Source: Manduca sexta
Taxonomy: Eukaryota; Arthropoda; Insecta; Lepidoptera; Sphingidae
Assembly (NCBI RefSeq): GCF_014839805.1
Contig: NC_051116.1
Location: forward strand, 7,359,556-7,423,555
Direction of reading: 5' to 3'
DNA: 64,000 nt
This document shows, in pieces, positions 20,745 to 30,781 of the stretch (position 1 is its first letter; each line of letters starts with the position of its first letter). The notes beneath the pieces are model-generated. The model ran no database searches, was not told the DNA's origin, and worked only from the letters and a program-made list of their open reading frames with translations. A program made the translations under genes and the position numbers.

Positions 20745-20960
20745 ATCGAGTTTTGTTAGTGGTTAGGGTTGATTTTTCTTTCTCTTCAATCGGTCCCTCA
20801 TTATTGAAGATCGTGACTCTCAATTCTCTCCACTGTGATATCTCTCCATCGCCTTTCTGTAGTCTGTCTTTTGCCTGATGAAATGCTGTATTAATGGAAT
20901 TATCTTCATTGTGATATTTCTTCATCGGCTTCGGTCTTTTGCCTGATGAAATGTTGTATT
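20745..20960 (-). repeat. LINE 3' region relic
   Basis: TCGGTCCCTCATTATTGAAG followed by ATCGTGACT aligns with TCGGCTCCTCATTACTGAGG / ATTGTGATC in the LINE piece at 48431-48633. A direct repeat of TCTTTTGCCTGATGAAATG lies inside it, near 20868 and 20934. Confidence 0.45.
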
Positions 20961-21029
20961 AAAGAAAACATTCAACGCTCTGGAAATCTGGTCTATCCTT
21001 GTTTTGGAGTTTCGTCTTCGTGATTTTTA

Positions 21030-21085
21030 GCCGACTTCAAAAACGTGAGCAGTTTCTCAATTCGACTGAATTTTTTTGTATGTTT
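21030..21085 (+). repeat. Single end of the ACCGACT TIR family
   Basis: AGCCGACTTCAAAAACGTGA and TTCTCAATTCGACTG resemble the ends of the 7126-7464 element. Confidence 0.5.
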
Positions 21086-21450
21086 TAGTTACAGACTTAG
21101 AAGAATTAGTATATAATCAGGTAATGCCTACGATGTCTATTTTCGGAATGAAAGTCTTGTACTTTTTTGGGATAAACGTAGCCGATATGTAAATCTAGGA
21201 CACAGTCTATCAGTGTGGAAAAATTCAAACCTGTTCAACTATTTCGGTGTTTACTTATAACAAGTGTTCCGTAAAATATTAGTCTAAGTGTATACTCACT
21301 TTAAGGCTATAAACGAAGATCAATGCAATTCCAATATATGTTATTTTTATTGTATTAGGACTGCTCTAAATCTGTGAGGACGACCAACGGTCTTCAAATT
21401 ATTTTATTTTATATAACCAACTTATACGTAATCACAGCTTGCATTTAAAT

Positions 21451-21502
21451 ATTGTAAAAGTCATAACCTTAATTTATAGCATAAGGTCATAACTTTTACA
21501 AT
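21451..21502. repeat. Inverted repeat, 20-bp arms
   Basis: ATTGTAAAAGTCATAACCTT and AAGGTCATAACTTTTACAAT pair with two mismatches around a 12-nt loop. Confidence 0.85.
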
Positions 21503-21563
21503 TACAAAGTATATTTATAAAGTAAAAAATAAATTAATTAATGTATTTTATTGTTTGTTTCAG

Positions 21564-21619
21564 GTATGTTCCTAATTCAGTATAAAAGTAAAGACTACTT
21601 CACCACGCTAATTTTAATG
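21564..21619 (+). other. Possible 56-nt exon (weak)
   Basis: It is bounded by an acceptor-like TTGTTTGTTTCAG and a donor-like GTAAGT, with an open frame of 18 codons from the ATG at 21566. The TTGTTTCAGGTATGTT junction recurs at 58311-58326, so it may equally belong to a repeat. No product is recognised. Confidence 0.15.
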
Positions 21620-21794
21620 GTAAGTAGTAAAACTCAAGTTATTGCTGTAAAAACGATACTAATATAGAACCAGTTGCTGTTCTGTTCAACGAATTTCATT
21701 TACGCGAAATCTTCAGGCATTTCCATTCACCAATCCATATTTCTCTATCACCCAAAGAGATTGTTGTCCAAGCATCTTAATTAGATAGATAGAT

Positions 21795-21965
21795 AAAAAA
21801 GTTTATTTAGGCTACAATTGACACACAGTATAACTTAAGATATAACATAGACAATAGACAAGTACATATCCATTTGTGAGATATTGCAGTCGCAATCGGG
21901 CCCCAGCTCAGCAATATGCTTTGCTCCAAGGAGCAAAACGCTGGTAATTCTGCTGGTACCCGGTA
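21795..21965 (-). repeat. Repeat-X, probable LINE 3' end
   Basis: The block starting AAAAAAGTTTATTTAGGC reads on the minus strand as a 3' end that finishes in an AATAAA-like A-rich tail. It resembles the tail ends common in lepidopteran LINEs. A hairpin-like GCTTTGCTCCAAGGAGCAAA lies at 21918. Confidence 0.4.
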
Positions 21966-22024
21966 TAACGTATCAATATAGATCATAATAAATATTTAGC
22001 TACTCCAAGTGGCCAATTACAAAC

Positions 22025-22049
22025 ACTTACACCTTTATCCACGAAGGGT
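22025..22049 (-). repeat. SINE-G tail scrap
   Basis: CACCTTTATCCACGAAGGG matches the SINE-G tail and abuts Repeat-H. Confidence 0.45.
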
Positions 22050-22330
22050 TTTTTTATATCGGACCTTGCAGTCAGCACTGGGGGGAACCTGCCAATGGGA
22101 TACCGGAATTCCCCTGGCTTGGCGACTGCAGGGTCCTGGAGGAAAGTTGGGAGGGGACAGCTAGGAAGGAAGCGTGGGAGAAGGAAAAGGAATCCTCCTA
22201 GGATGGGAGAGGAGAAGGCCACTAAATGTTCACGAGCCCTCATAGCCTCAATGTGAATTGGCAATCATGAGATATACACATTTGTGTGCCTAGGGCTGCG
22301 ACAAATGTCAATCTGTGTATGCATTCTCAA
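22050..22330 (+). repeat. Repeat-H, longer copy
   Basis: It shares ATACCGGAATTCCCC, AGAAAGTTGGGA-like, GAGGAGA, TGTGTGCCTAGGGC and CGACAAAT with 51485-51665, in the same order. It is GC-richer than its neighbours and probably a retroelement untranslated region. The open minus-strand frame 21983-22264 is incidental. Confidence 0.6.
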
Positions 22331-22566
22331 TTTACTATTCAAAAGAAATCTAGTAAATTGAGCTCTGCCGTGTTTGCTATTAGGAAGATAAGATAATTGA
22401 CTGACGTGGCTACGGCAAAGTGTATTTTGCTTACTTCCACAGCATTATATCATATCGTATTCTGTGGGGCTCTGCTACAGATCTGCAGAGCATTTTATCT
22501 TGCAGAAACGAGCGATTAGAGCTATTTAGTGTGGAAACCAAGCGCACAAGAATTTCCATTGGAGGG
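22331..22566. other. Unique spacer
   Basis: Nothing was recognised. Confidence 0.35.
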
Positions 22567-22692
22567 ATCCCCGAAGGGTTAGCTAGAGATGCAGCCAGAG
22601 CACCCACTTTTTGCCACGTGTGTTCTTTTCATGTACTAATCAAGCCTATCGCTATATTGGGCACAAATTCCAGATTCCGGGCTGATGAAATT
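22567..22692 (-). mobile_element. SINE-G, diverged body and tail
   Basis: CCCCGAAGGGTTAGCTAGAG, CCACGTGTGTTCTTTTCATG, CCTATCGCTATATTGGGCAC and ATTCCGGGCTGATGA follow SINE-G order. The head is absent. Confidence 0.75.
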
Positions 22693-22969
22693 AATAACCC
22701 ATATTTTAATAGCCATTAGACGGCATTCACTCTCTAATCCCTATTTGCGTTTCACAACTAGGCCTTATTAGCCGACAAATAAGAAATGCAAACAAATCTC
22801 TTAAATACTTTCGATTTTACAAAACTTTCTCACATTTACTGAGTGGGAGGTGTGAAGATTTCATCTGGTGGGCTGTTAGTTTTAGAGGATTAAACATTTA
22901 GACGTGTTTTTTGTGATTTCTTTTGAAGACGTAGAGTTCAAAATTATAATATCAGGTTTTTAAATATAA

Positions 22970-23043
22970 GTACTGTCTTGGTGGCGCAGTTGTATTGCGA
23001 CGACTTCGTTCTGAGGTCCCGGGTTCGAAACTCGGGTCGGGCG
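22970..23043 (+). mobile_element. SINE-G head (tRNA-like)
   Basis: CTTGGTGGCGCAGTTGTATT (A box) and CCGGGTTCGAAACTCGGGTC (B box) are well preserved. The body is missing. It is not a functional tRNA because no cloverleaf acceptor stem closes it. Confidence 0.8.
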
Positions 23044-23373
23044 AAGCGTATTGTTGTGAAGAAGCGACCCGGAACTTCATCAACAATATTCCTCAATACG
23101 ATAATTATTAATTGTATTATTTCCTATAGCAGTTTCAAAGCGTTAATAAATATTAAAATAACATGTAAATTATATCACTACTTTATCCCTTTGTAACACG
23201 ATACAAATCGGCTTAGCTTTGAATAATAGGACAATAATTGCATCGATTGTACCATAATTCTCTTTGCTTGCAGAATCTGACATTCGTTTTTGCAATTCTC
23301 AAGATGTTTTTTTGATAATATTGCTGTTCATTTATTGTCTGCTACCATCACATTAGTATTATTTCTTTTTTAT
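23044..23373. other. Unique spacer
   Basis: Nothing was recognised. Confidence 0.4.
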
Positions 23374-23647
23374 GCCGATAGTCAGCGATACGACCGCCCA
23401 TAAACATTAGAAACCCCATCCAACACCTTGAATTACAAAGTATTGTTTGGTATTCCACTCCGCTCGCCATCCTGAGATATGAGATTTTAAGTATTATTAT
23501 GTCCAGACGTTCTACTGGCTACAATACCCTTCGAACCAGAACACAACAGTGACTACACACGCGCTGGCGACAGAAATAGACATTGCGGTGGTACCTAGTA
23601 CCTACCCAGGCGAACTCTTATATATGGGAGACCTACCACCAGTACCA
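23374..23647 (-). mobile_element. Repeat-B, near full
   Basis: It reads AGCGATACGACCGCCCATAA, AAAGTATTGTTTGGTATTCC, GAAATAGACATTGCGGTGGT and AGACCTACCACCAGTACC, the Repeat-B order reversed. The poly(A) end at the left is lost. Confidence 0.88.
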
Positions 23648-24304
23648 GTATCTAGTATCTATAACCAGATGACTTCTGGTGGACCGCTACCAAACTTCAT
23701 AGAATCATCGCTAGGCTAATCTAAACATTACCTAAAAAATCATTAAAATTGCTCCAGCCGTTTTGGAGTCCATAGAAATCAATTACACGTGTATTTTATA
23801 GATGAATTTACTGTCAAAATAATGTTAAACTTTTATGGCGGGAAATTGTATCTAGTTCCAAATATAAATTTCCAATTCGTTCTACAAAGAAGCGAGCGTC
23901 AAAACAAAATAAGATCTAAGTCGTTTAAAATAAGTTACTTTTTAAACAAAAGAGTATTCCGCGCGATAGAGTCGTCTAGACACTTATCCTGTTCCATAGT
24001 TGACCATTGACTTTAGCCCCATTCATACGGAAACCCGTTCCGCCCACACTAGTTCAAAGCCTATGTTTGATTTGAAGGGAATGAGGGATTCTTTGGTTAC
24101 TGTTTAGTTTCTTAGAATTTGTTATGATCAGTTGACGTTAAACGATTTTAATCCTTATTGAAATTTGAGTAATCAGAGAGAAATTATAGGCTGACATATT
24201 TGATTGTTTTAGTTTCGGAATAGCTCCATCGCTTAATCAATTTATACTTTTAAATAGAATTTGTATCAATGGCCATGATCTAAATAAATCCATTTTTTTT
24301 TTGA
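23648..24304. other. Unique stretch
   Basis: The 73-codon frame at 23789-24010 has no known motif. Nothing else was seen. Confidence 0.4.
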
Positions 24305-24372
24305 TAACAGTAAAACTACTGCTCCTGATGATCCCTCGTCAGTCGACACAATTATGCCGGCCTGTTAGTAAG
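24305..24372 (-). repeat. Repeat-F fragment (left of pair)
   Basis: CCTCGTCAGTCGACACAATT followed by ATGCCGGCCTGTT is the middle of Repeat-F on the minus strand. Confidence 0.7.
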
Positions 24373-24711
24373 CTTCGTCGTTGACTGACCTATCATTCAT
24401 TACTGATTGCTTTCGACTATGAATATTATAATGTATGATAAGTTTAAAGTTGCCTCGTTTATTGGTAGGATCATCCATCTTAGTTTTAAACCGAGAGAGA
24501 TGTTAATTTTTAGAGATCAAATAAAAAAAAATGACAGCAGCGCAGCGGACTACTCGGTTTCGTTCGGAAATGAATTTGATTTTAATATCGAGTTTAGTTT
24601 TCGTGGGCATCGTAGTCAGGGAGATTTTGATAAAATGAAATCAGATACTTATGCCCTTATAAATTACACAACAATAAGTTACTGGCGTATACCGTATAGT
24701 TTCGGCTGATG
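24373..24711. other. Unique 340-bp segment between two Repeat-F pieces
   Basis: A 100-codon plus frame (24407-24709) is open through it and contains no recognisable domain. The equal orientation of the flanking Repeat-F pieces could mean an insertion or a duplication. Confidence 0.25.
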
Positions 24712-24760
24712 AGAGATTTTTATCCGTTGCCAGTCGACTTAATTATGCCGGCCTGTTTAT
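24712..24760 (-). repeat. Repeat-F fragment (right of pair)
   Basis: CCAGTCGACTTAATTATGCC followed by GGCCTGTT matches the same Repeat-F part as 24330-24365. Confidence 0.7.
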
Positions 24761-24775
24761 TTATGTGTTTAAAAA

Positions 24776-24838
24776 CACACAAGCGTGTGCACACATACCT
24801 ACACACACATAAATACAGCGCACACAACACAACAGTAT
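24776..24838. repeat. CA-rich simple sequence
   Basis: Short interrupted (AC)n runs are interspersed with GCGCACAC and ACCTACACAC. Confidence 0.75.
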
Positions 24839-25384
24839 TTTGATAATTAAATAAAATTTGTATGTAACACAGGCATTCTATTTGCTTTTTTTAAGCAAAT
24901 TACTGTAATTAATTATGGAATATTTATGTAAAAGTAAATAAAGATTAACAAAAAAATATATAAATTATATTGTAGTACAACCATATCCAAACGTATTAAA
25001 ATAACTGGTGTAAGTATTTTAAACTCATCCGCCATATTGTATCACAAACCTATAATATTTCGACACGGTACAGATAATACTAATTAAAAATGATATAATA
25101 AAACTCGTGCCATCTCATTCTAACCCGTGGTTGGGTGTATACGCATCTCTCTTTTTATTACTTTGCCGATACATAGTATTTTATGACATTGGTATGGACT
25201 TTTATAGTTTTTATTGGTATGTTTGTGTTAAAATTGTATCGGCTATAGATAAGTAGTTTAGGGATCCATATCAAAAGGGTATGAACTAGACTTTATTATT
25301 AAGGTTTCGTCACATCAGAACTATTGATAGGTCGGTTTTGACATGCACGTCTGGAAATCTTTAGAGTAGGTTTAGGGAATTAAT
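24839..25384. other. Unique AT-rich stretch
   Basis: Nothing was recognised. Confidence 0.4.
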
Positions 25385-25522
25385 TTTTTTATTGCTTCGA
25401 ATGACGAGATGAGCGTTCGCCTGATGGTAAGTGATTCGACCGTCCATAAACAGTAGAAACACCATCCTTGAATTACAAAGTGTTGTTTGGTATTGCACAG
25501 CGCTCGCCATCTTGAGACATGA
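25385..25522 (-). mobile_element. Repeat-B, 3' part
   Basis: It starts at the A-rich end (TTTTTTTATTGCTTCGAATG on plus) and runs to CTCGCCATCTTGAGACATGA. The upstream part is absent, consistent with 5' truncation. Confidence 0.85.
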
Positions 25523-25654
25523 AAATGACTGATCACGATGAGAATTCAAACTTTAAAGAGCTTGCTTTTGAAATTTAATAGCAGACTAAAATCTTCTTAA
25601 AATATATTGTTTAGGGAATATAATAATAAATAATATGTAACACACTTGAGTTCA

Positions 25655-25775
25655 CGCTAAAATACCACTGAGAGGTTAGATAGAGGCGTACCCATTACAT
25701 TCACATTTCGCCGAACTATGTTCGTCCCATTATGTTATTCAACTCGAGAATCAAATCTCAGATATCACAGTTCAC
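25655..25775 (-). repeat. Degenerate SINE-G
   Basis: GTTAGATAGAGGCGTACCCA, TTCGCCGAACTATGTTCGTC and CCATTATGTTATTC follow the SINE-G order with many changes. Confidence 0.5.
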
Positions 25776-25824
25776 AGCGAGAATGATGTCACTTGCCTAA
25801 AGATACGAATAGATTTATAAATAA

Positions 25825-26320
25825 CTAGCTTCCGCCCGCAGCTTCGCCCGCGTGGATTTCGGGTTTCAAAAATGGAGAAGGTGCTCAATTTATCGGGATG
25901 TTTTTTTAATTTATGGTGGTATGCAGGTGGTCCGATTGTCCGGTCAGGGTCTGATGATGGGATCCTGGTGAAATCGAAGGAACTTTTAACCATTAAGGTT
26001 GCACACGAAATGACGGAAGCTTACAAAATGGAGTAACTTCTCCCGTTTTCCCACCATTTTCCATCACTGCTATGCTCCTATGCTATGCGTGACGAAAAGT
26101 ATACTATAACCAGCTCAGGAGTATGAAAAATAAGTGTACCAAGTTAAGTTAAAATCCGTCGAGTAGTTTTTGTTTCTATAACGGTTATACAGACAGACAG
26201 ACAAAAATTTTACTAATTGCATTTTTGGCATCAGTATCGATCCCTAATCACCCCCAGTTATTTTGGAAATATATTTCATGTACAGAATTGACCTCTCTAC
26301 AGATTTATTATAAGTATAGA
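25825..26320 (-). mobile_element. Helitron-like element, 496 bp
   Basis: On the minus strand it begins TCTATACTTATAATAAATCT and ends GAAGCTGCGGGCGGAAGCTAG. Host flanks are A and T. It contains CTGTCTGTCTGTATAACCG and the CGACGGATTTTAACTT phrase typical of these elements. No rep/helicase coding sequence is present, so it is non-autonomous. It is the longest complete Helitron-like copy here. Confidence 0.8.
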
Positions 26321-26574
26321 TATGCAAAAGTAAAACAAAAGAAATAATATCGTGAAGCCAACCAAATAATTACTAATGATATATTAAATTTTGTGACTGT
26401 TCAATTTAGTCGGGTCCGCGATATCACTTTTGTTGAGTTTCAGAACGCGACATTACATTATTATATTCTGTGCTCCAACGCACACTGCTTTGATGTTAGG
26501 AACACACCTACATTGCTTAGACAACAGTGAACTTTATACAATAGCAATAAAGCTCAAATTGACTCTACGTATTA

Positions 26575-26770
26575 GTTAGAAAACGTTTGTATGGGAAATA
26601 GAAAAATGCTGTTTTGAGGATTTTCCCGGCAATTATTCGAATTTTTCTCACCTTTTAAACCTTCCCTAGACCTCCACGAATAATTCCAGACCAAGATAAG
26701 ATAAATCCGTTCAGCCGTTCTCGAGTTTTAGCGAGACTAACGAACAGCAATTCATTTTTATATATATAGA
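26575..26770 (-). mobile_element. Lep1-type Helitron, 5' part
   Basis: On the minus strand it starts TCTATATATATAAAAATGAA, continues TTGCTGTTCGTTAGTCTCGC and CTCGAGAACGGCTGAACGG, and includes AGGTTTAAAAGGTGAGAAAA. I recognise this as the Lep1 Helitron 5' region described from many Lepidoptera. The element may extend left to about 26400, but no CTAG 3' end is seen. Confidence 0.8.
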
Positions 26771-26899
26771 TAATTAAAATAAAAACTTTTTGTGTACGGA
26801 ACTCTTGTTAGATTTCGATTCGCACTTGACAGATTTTTATGAAGGTCTATTTCACATCGTGAGACGAAAATAAACGTGGCAAAATGAAATTGTACTATT

Positions 26900-27612
26900 T
26901 AGTATTTATGTTTCAGCCTACGCTTTCGCAGTAAAGGCGTGAAGTTATTGACATATATTGCGTTTGTTTATATATTATATTTTTCTAAAAAACTTTAAGT
27001 CGATCTACGCCTCGTTTAATTATTACGATAATTAAAATAATTGAAGTTAATGTGGTGCCTTAAAGTTTAAGTGCATTAAGGCCTCTTCTTATGTATTACA
27101 CTATAGTTCTATGATGTTTTGAGTAATTACGGAAAGGGTTATTACTGATAAGGGCTATTAATTAAAGAGTCTAGATGCTATCTAACCTTATGAACGTCGC
27201 CAAATTTAATTAAATTATGTACCCTTAAATTAATTACGAGGAAAAATGACAAAATAATTACAAGCAAATAACATACTTGCATTTTAAATCATTCGACAAT
27301 TATGATTATAATCAGGGCTTTTTTGTGCAGGCACGTGGTGGCCGCAGTACCCCTAAAGGAAAGGAAATTAAAGAAAATATCGAAAAAAATGCCATTAAAA
27401 AGTACTAGAAGGGAGGGGATACAAAAAGAATTTTCGAGAATTAGCGTGGCCAAAAAAATGAAGTGACGACAAGAGGCCTGATTATAATATTACTATAATT
27501 CAATTATTATGCATTGCGAAATGAAAACAGAGAATCACATAAACAAACGCAATGTATAACAATGAACTTCACGCCTTTACTCCGAAGGCGTAGGTTGAAG
27601 CATTAATACTGA
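26900..27612. mobile_element. Long-TIR element, interrupted by a hAT-like MITE
   Basis: The arm at 26900-26975 (CCTACGCTTTCGCAGTAAAG, GCGTGAAGTTATTGACATAT, TTGCGTTTGTTTAT) is the inverted counterpart of 27535-27612. Weaker similarity extends outward to about 26865 and 27645. The interior is AT-rich and non-coding. A non-autonomous DNA transposon is the simplest reading. Confidence 0.75.
27313..27480. mobile_element. hAT-like MITE, 168 bp, with 8-bp TSD
   Basis: ATTATAAT stands at both edges (27305-27312 and 27481-27488). The ends read CAGGGCTTTTTT and AAGAGGCCTG, an imperfect short TIR of CAGG.CT.TT. An 8-bp duplication and CA..TG ends fit the hAT superfamily. The interior contains CACGTGGTGGCCGCAG and has no ORF. 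Confidence 0.8.
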
Positions 27613-27784
27613 AGTGTTTTACCAAGTTTTATTCAAATCGTAGATTTAAAGTTTTTAATTTGTTCAGCTCCTAATGTACATATTCTGCGTGTAGGGTTCC
27701 AAAAACATTTAAAATCTTTCATCCAAACGAATGACAATATTATAAGATGCAAATATTTTATTGTAATTATACAACTATTTGGAG

Positions 27785-28060
27785 AGAATGGATGATACGA
27801 GACTGACAAAACGGATATTTATGGCGAATGTGGATGGAAGAGCCGGTAGGGGTCGACCGCACCGAACCTTCTAATATCAGATGCCATTTTTAGTAAAGGC
27901 CAGGGCAAAAGTACCCTGAACCGGCAAGAATGCATGAAGAGATTGATGAAGGTGGAGAAAGCGAGAGAGGTATGCCAGAATCGTGCAAAGTGGAAATCCA
28001 TGGTCTTTTCCTACCCCTATGGGATTGAGACGTGATACTATGTATGTATGTATACAAATT
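27785..28060 (+). pseudogene. LINE reverse-transcriptase C-terminus and 3' tail
   Basis: Frame one encodes ERMDDTRLTKRIFMANVDGR and then RAGRGRP. After a frameshift the next frame encodes MKRLMKVEKAREVCQNRAKW and ends in YPYG before a stop. This is the familiar C-terminal end of a lepidopteran LINE ORF. The 3' end is a TATG repeat (TATGTATGTATG). It is 5'-truncated and frameshifted, hence dead. Confidence 0.8.
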
Positions 28061-28459
28061 ACCAAAATAAGCTTGTAATTTCGACAATGATACCAGCAAA
28101 ACAATACCATTATACACCATTCGCCATTGAATTCGGAGGTGTACGACTTCCTGTGATAACATCGACCATTAAACGCCCTCCTTTTGATGTCTGTCCCGCA
28201 CACTCACTTCATTTTGATATGTCTATCTCTCTCGCACTTGATGCGTTTACCGATTATGACGTATTTTGCTTGGAGTTTAGGGATTGTTATTACCTCTCGT
28301 TCAGTTTTATTTGGCTTGTGAACTGGACTTCGAATAGAGTTGGTAGGTTTTGTTATATCGTCGGAAGCATAAGCCATTGGATATCGTTTGTTTGTATATT
28401 TTATACGAGATTTGCTTTCGGCGCCGAGTGCTTTAACATTCATTCCCAGATATAAAGTA
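28061..28459. other. Unclassified 400-bp segment
   Basis: A 135-codon plus frame (28048-28455) and a 79-codon minus frame overlap here. The minus reading GAGATAGACATATCAAAATG / AGTGAGTGTGCGGGACAGAC looks repeat-like to me. There is no second copy in the window and no known domain. Confidence 0.25.
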
Positions 28460-28556
28460 GTTTATACAATTCAGGGATAATGTAGCTTCCAATTAGGGAA
28501 AGAATTTTCAAAATCGGTTAAGTGGTTTTTAGTATATCCAATTCAAACAAATGTAC
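28460..28556 (-). mobile_element. Helitron-like 5' fragment
   Basis: GGGATAATGTAGCTTCCAAT, AAAATCGGTTAAGTGG and CAATTCAAACAAATG parallel the fragments at 2470 and 55738. Confidence 0.5.
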
Positions 28557-28964
28557 TAAAAATCATTTTTTTTTAAATTAGTTTAAATTTAATTCTGTCC
28601 TATGTGACTGGGATTCCTGAGGAATCACTCCCAGGAAAATCGTGTGAAAAATCCCGAGCTGAGAGTTGAACGCAAGATTATCCAATCTACAGCACATATC
28701 CCACTAAATCTAGGACCTGGATAAGTGCTAGGAAATAAGTCAGCAATAGTTGAGCTAAATAAAATGATACATCGAGAATTAATGGTACGGCTTTACATCC
28801 GTGTTCCTCCATTACCACCAATAACAAGTTGGTCGTAAATAACTTGGAAATGATGCGCAACATGGAAGCTTGCCAGACATGCGAACAATCAAACATACAT
28901 GCATGTAGTATTCGAGTTATCTGAATCATTTATATGAAGAAAAAAATATATGTTTTGTTAGTTG
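28557..28964. other. Unique stretch
   Basis: It holds the short palindrome GATTCCTGAGGAATC at 28612-28626. Nothing else was recognised. Confidence 0.4.
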
Positions 28965-28975
28965 GTATTTTTATA

Positions 28976-29572
28976 ATTGTCTCGGTGGCGTAGTTGTTTA
29001 CAAATGTATTTACAATAATAATAATATAATATCAGCCCTATATTATATACTGTCCCACTGTTGGGCACGGGCCTCCTCCACTACTGAGAGTGATTAGGCC
29101 TTAGTCCACCACGCTGGCCTAGTGCGGATTGGTAGACTTCACACACCTTCGAAATTCCTATAGAGAACTTCTCAGACGTGCAGGTTTCCTCACGATGTTT
29201 TCCTTCACCGTTAAAGCGAATGATAAATTCACAAAGAATACACACACGATTTTAGAAAAGTCAGAGGTGTGTGCCCTTGGGATTTGAACCTGCGGACATT
29301 CGTCTAGGCAGTCCGTTCCACACCCAACTAGGCTATCGCCGCTTATTTACAATAGTGTTTTTATAATTGAATCGGTTGCGTAGTTGTTTACGGAAAGATT
29401 GCAGTGGTATCGGGTTCGAGCCCTGGGTCGGGTAGTGATATAATACTTTACTACTCGTATCAGCCCGGAGTCCGGAATTTGTACTCGATATGGCGATAGG
29501 CGACCACTATCACATAGAACTGAATACACACCAATTGCATTTCTACCCACCTCTTTGGGATACAAACCGTGG
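28976..29572 (+). mobile_element. SINE-G with duplicated head, split by SINE-A
   Basis: An 11-bp direct repeat, GTATTTTTATA, flanks the composite at 28965-28975 and 29573-29583. The head occurs twice: TCTCGGTGGCGTAGTTGTTT at about 28980 and ATCGGTTGCGTAGTTGTTTA at about 29370. Each is preceded by TTTTTATAATTG, so flank and head were tandemly duplicated. The second copy continues into B box GGGTTCGAGCC, body and tail. A SINE-A sits between them. Confidence 0.85.
29018..29343 (-). mobile_element. SINE-A, complete, inserted in SINE-G
   Basis: It is full length, with A box (GATAGCCTAGTTGGG) and B box (GGTTCAAATCCC) on the minus strand and an (ATT)-type tail. An 11-bp TSD, TATTTACAATA, is at 29007-29017 and 29344-29354. 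It is very similar to the 9998 and 53237 copies, which suggests recent activity. Confidence 0.95.
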
Positions 29573-29770
29573 GTATTTTTATATTTTCTTTGTGAATTTT
29601 CTACCTTGAAATAAAATCTCTTTACAGATTAATTCGCGAGTGTAAAAAATCCGTACTACAGTTTTATTATAAGAGTATTTTAGTATTGTGTTATGATATG
29701 TTGATGACTAGTTTTTCTACGATTGGTAGGTCTCTTGTATGCGAAGATTCGTCTGGCTAAATACCAAGGT

Positions 29771-29980
29771 AATATAATATTATAAAATAAAGTCCTCAAG
29801 TCTGTCTGTATGTCATCTATTTTCTCAAAATCTGCTAAACGGATTTTTATGAAATTTGGTATGGAGATAGATTAAGACTCTGGGAAGGTTATTAGCTACT
29901 TTCTTTCCCGGGAAAATATATAGCGGGACTTTTATCCCGCAAAAATCTTACACGAAGACGAAGCCGCAAGCAAATGCTAG
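29771..29980 (+). mobile_element. Helitron-like element, about 210 bp
   Basis: It starts in the AATATTATAAAATAAAGTCC region, holds GTCTGTCTGTATG, TTATGAAATTTGGTATGGAG and TCCCGGGAAAATATA, and ends GAAGCCGCAAGCAAATGCTAG before T. Confidence 0.75.
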
Positions 29981-30029
29981 TTGTAGATAAAGAGAAACAA
30001 TATTACGATTAAAATTAATATGTAATAAT

Positions 30030-30076
30030 TTTAAAGTTTTTAATTTGTCCAGCTACTTTTCTGGCTGACTGTACCT
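30030..30076 (-). repeat. CAGTCAGCCA-type TIR end, single
   Basis: TTTTTAATTTGTCCAGCTAC and TCTGGCTGACTGTACC match the right end of the elements at 44131-44590 and 51903-52212. No partner end was found close by. Confidence 0.5.
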
Positions 30077-30270
30077 CACCGGCATACGTGTAGGCATCGA
30101 ATTCGGCCCGCGTAAACGGCGCATTTTGCGTTAATTAATTATAATTAGTGTTGCACGTGTAATTTGTATATTTAGGGCGTTACTACGAAAGGGGTCAGGG
30201 AATGAGGTGAACGCTTCCTGTACCAGATTTTATACGACGAATAAAAACTATTGTCTTTTAGCTATCTATT

Positions 30271-30552
30271 TCTATACTATTATGTAAAGCTGAAGAGCTT
30301 GTTTGTTTGTTTGTACGCGTTAATCTCTGGAACTACTGGTTCGAACTGAAAAATTCTTTTAGTGTTGGATAGCCCATTGTTCGTGGAAGGCTTAAGGCTA
30401 TATATCATCACGCTATCACTATTAGGAGCGAATCAGTAATGAAAACTGTTGCAAAAAGGGGAAACATTTATTACTTTTACGAGATTATGTTGCGTGCGCT
30501 GCGTAAACGGTTAAAGTTATGCAACAACCAAGGGTGGCAAAATTGTTCTTCT
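30271..30552 (+). mobile_element. Helitron-like element, 5' part
   Basis: It begins TCTATACTATTATGTAAAGC, followed by GAAGAGCTTGTTTGTTTG, GCTATATATCATCACGCTAT and GTGCGCTGCGTAAACGGTTA. It loses its 3' end where the next Helitron begins. Confidence 0.65.
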
Positions 30553-30781
30553 TAAAACATAAATATTATAAAACAAAGACCCCAGCTATAGTTGTCTACC
30601 TGATTGAACACGATAAACTTAAAAACTACCCAATGGTTTTCCAGAAAATTTGGTATGGATATAGTTTGAGACCCTGGAAAGAACATAGGCTTCCGGGAAA
30701 ATATATATCAGGACTTTTATAACAGAAAAATTTTGCCTGGAAAAACTATATCACGGGGACAGAGCCGCGGGCAAAAGCTAG
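30553..30781 (+). mobile_element. Helitron-like element, complete 3' end
   Basis: AAATATTATAAAACAAAGAC at the left and AGAGCCGCGGGCAAAAGCTAG at the right, followed by host T. It directly continues from another Helitron fragment and abuts a third. Confidence 0.7.

Noticed and set aside
22970..23043. Possible tRNA gene
   Set aside because: A and B boxes are present, but the same head precedes SINE bodies elsewhere and no acceptor stem closes the fold.
28048..28455. 135-codon plus-strand frame
   Set aside because: It begins in the LINE tail repeat, has no domain, and an antisense frame overlaps it. I kept the segment only as unclassified.
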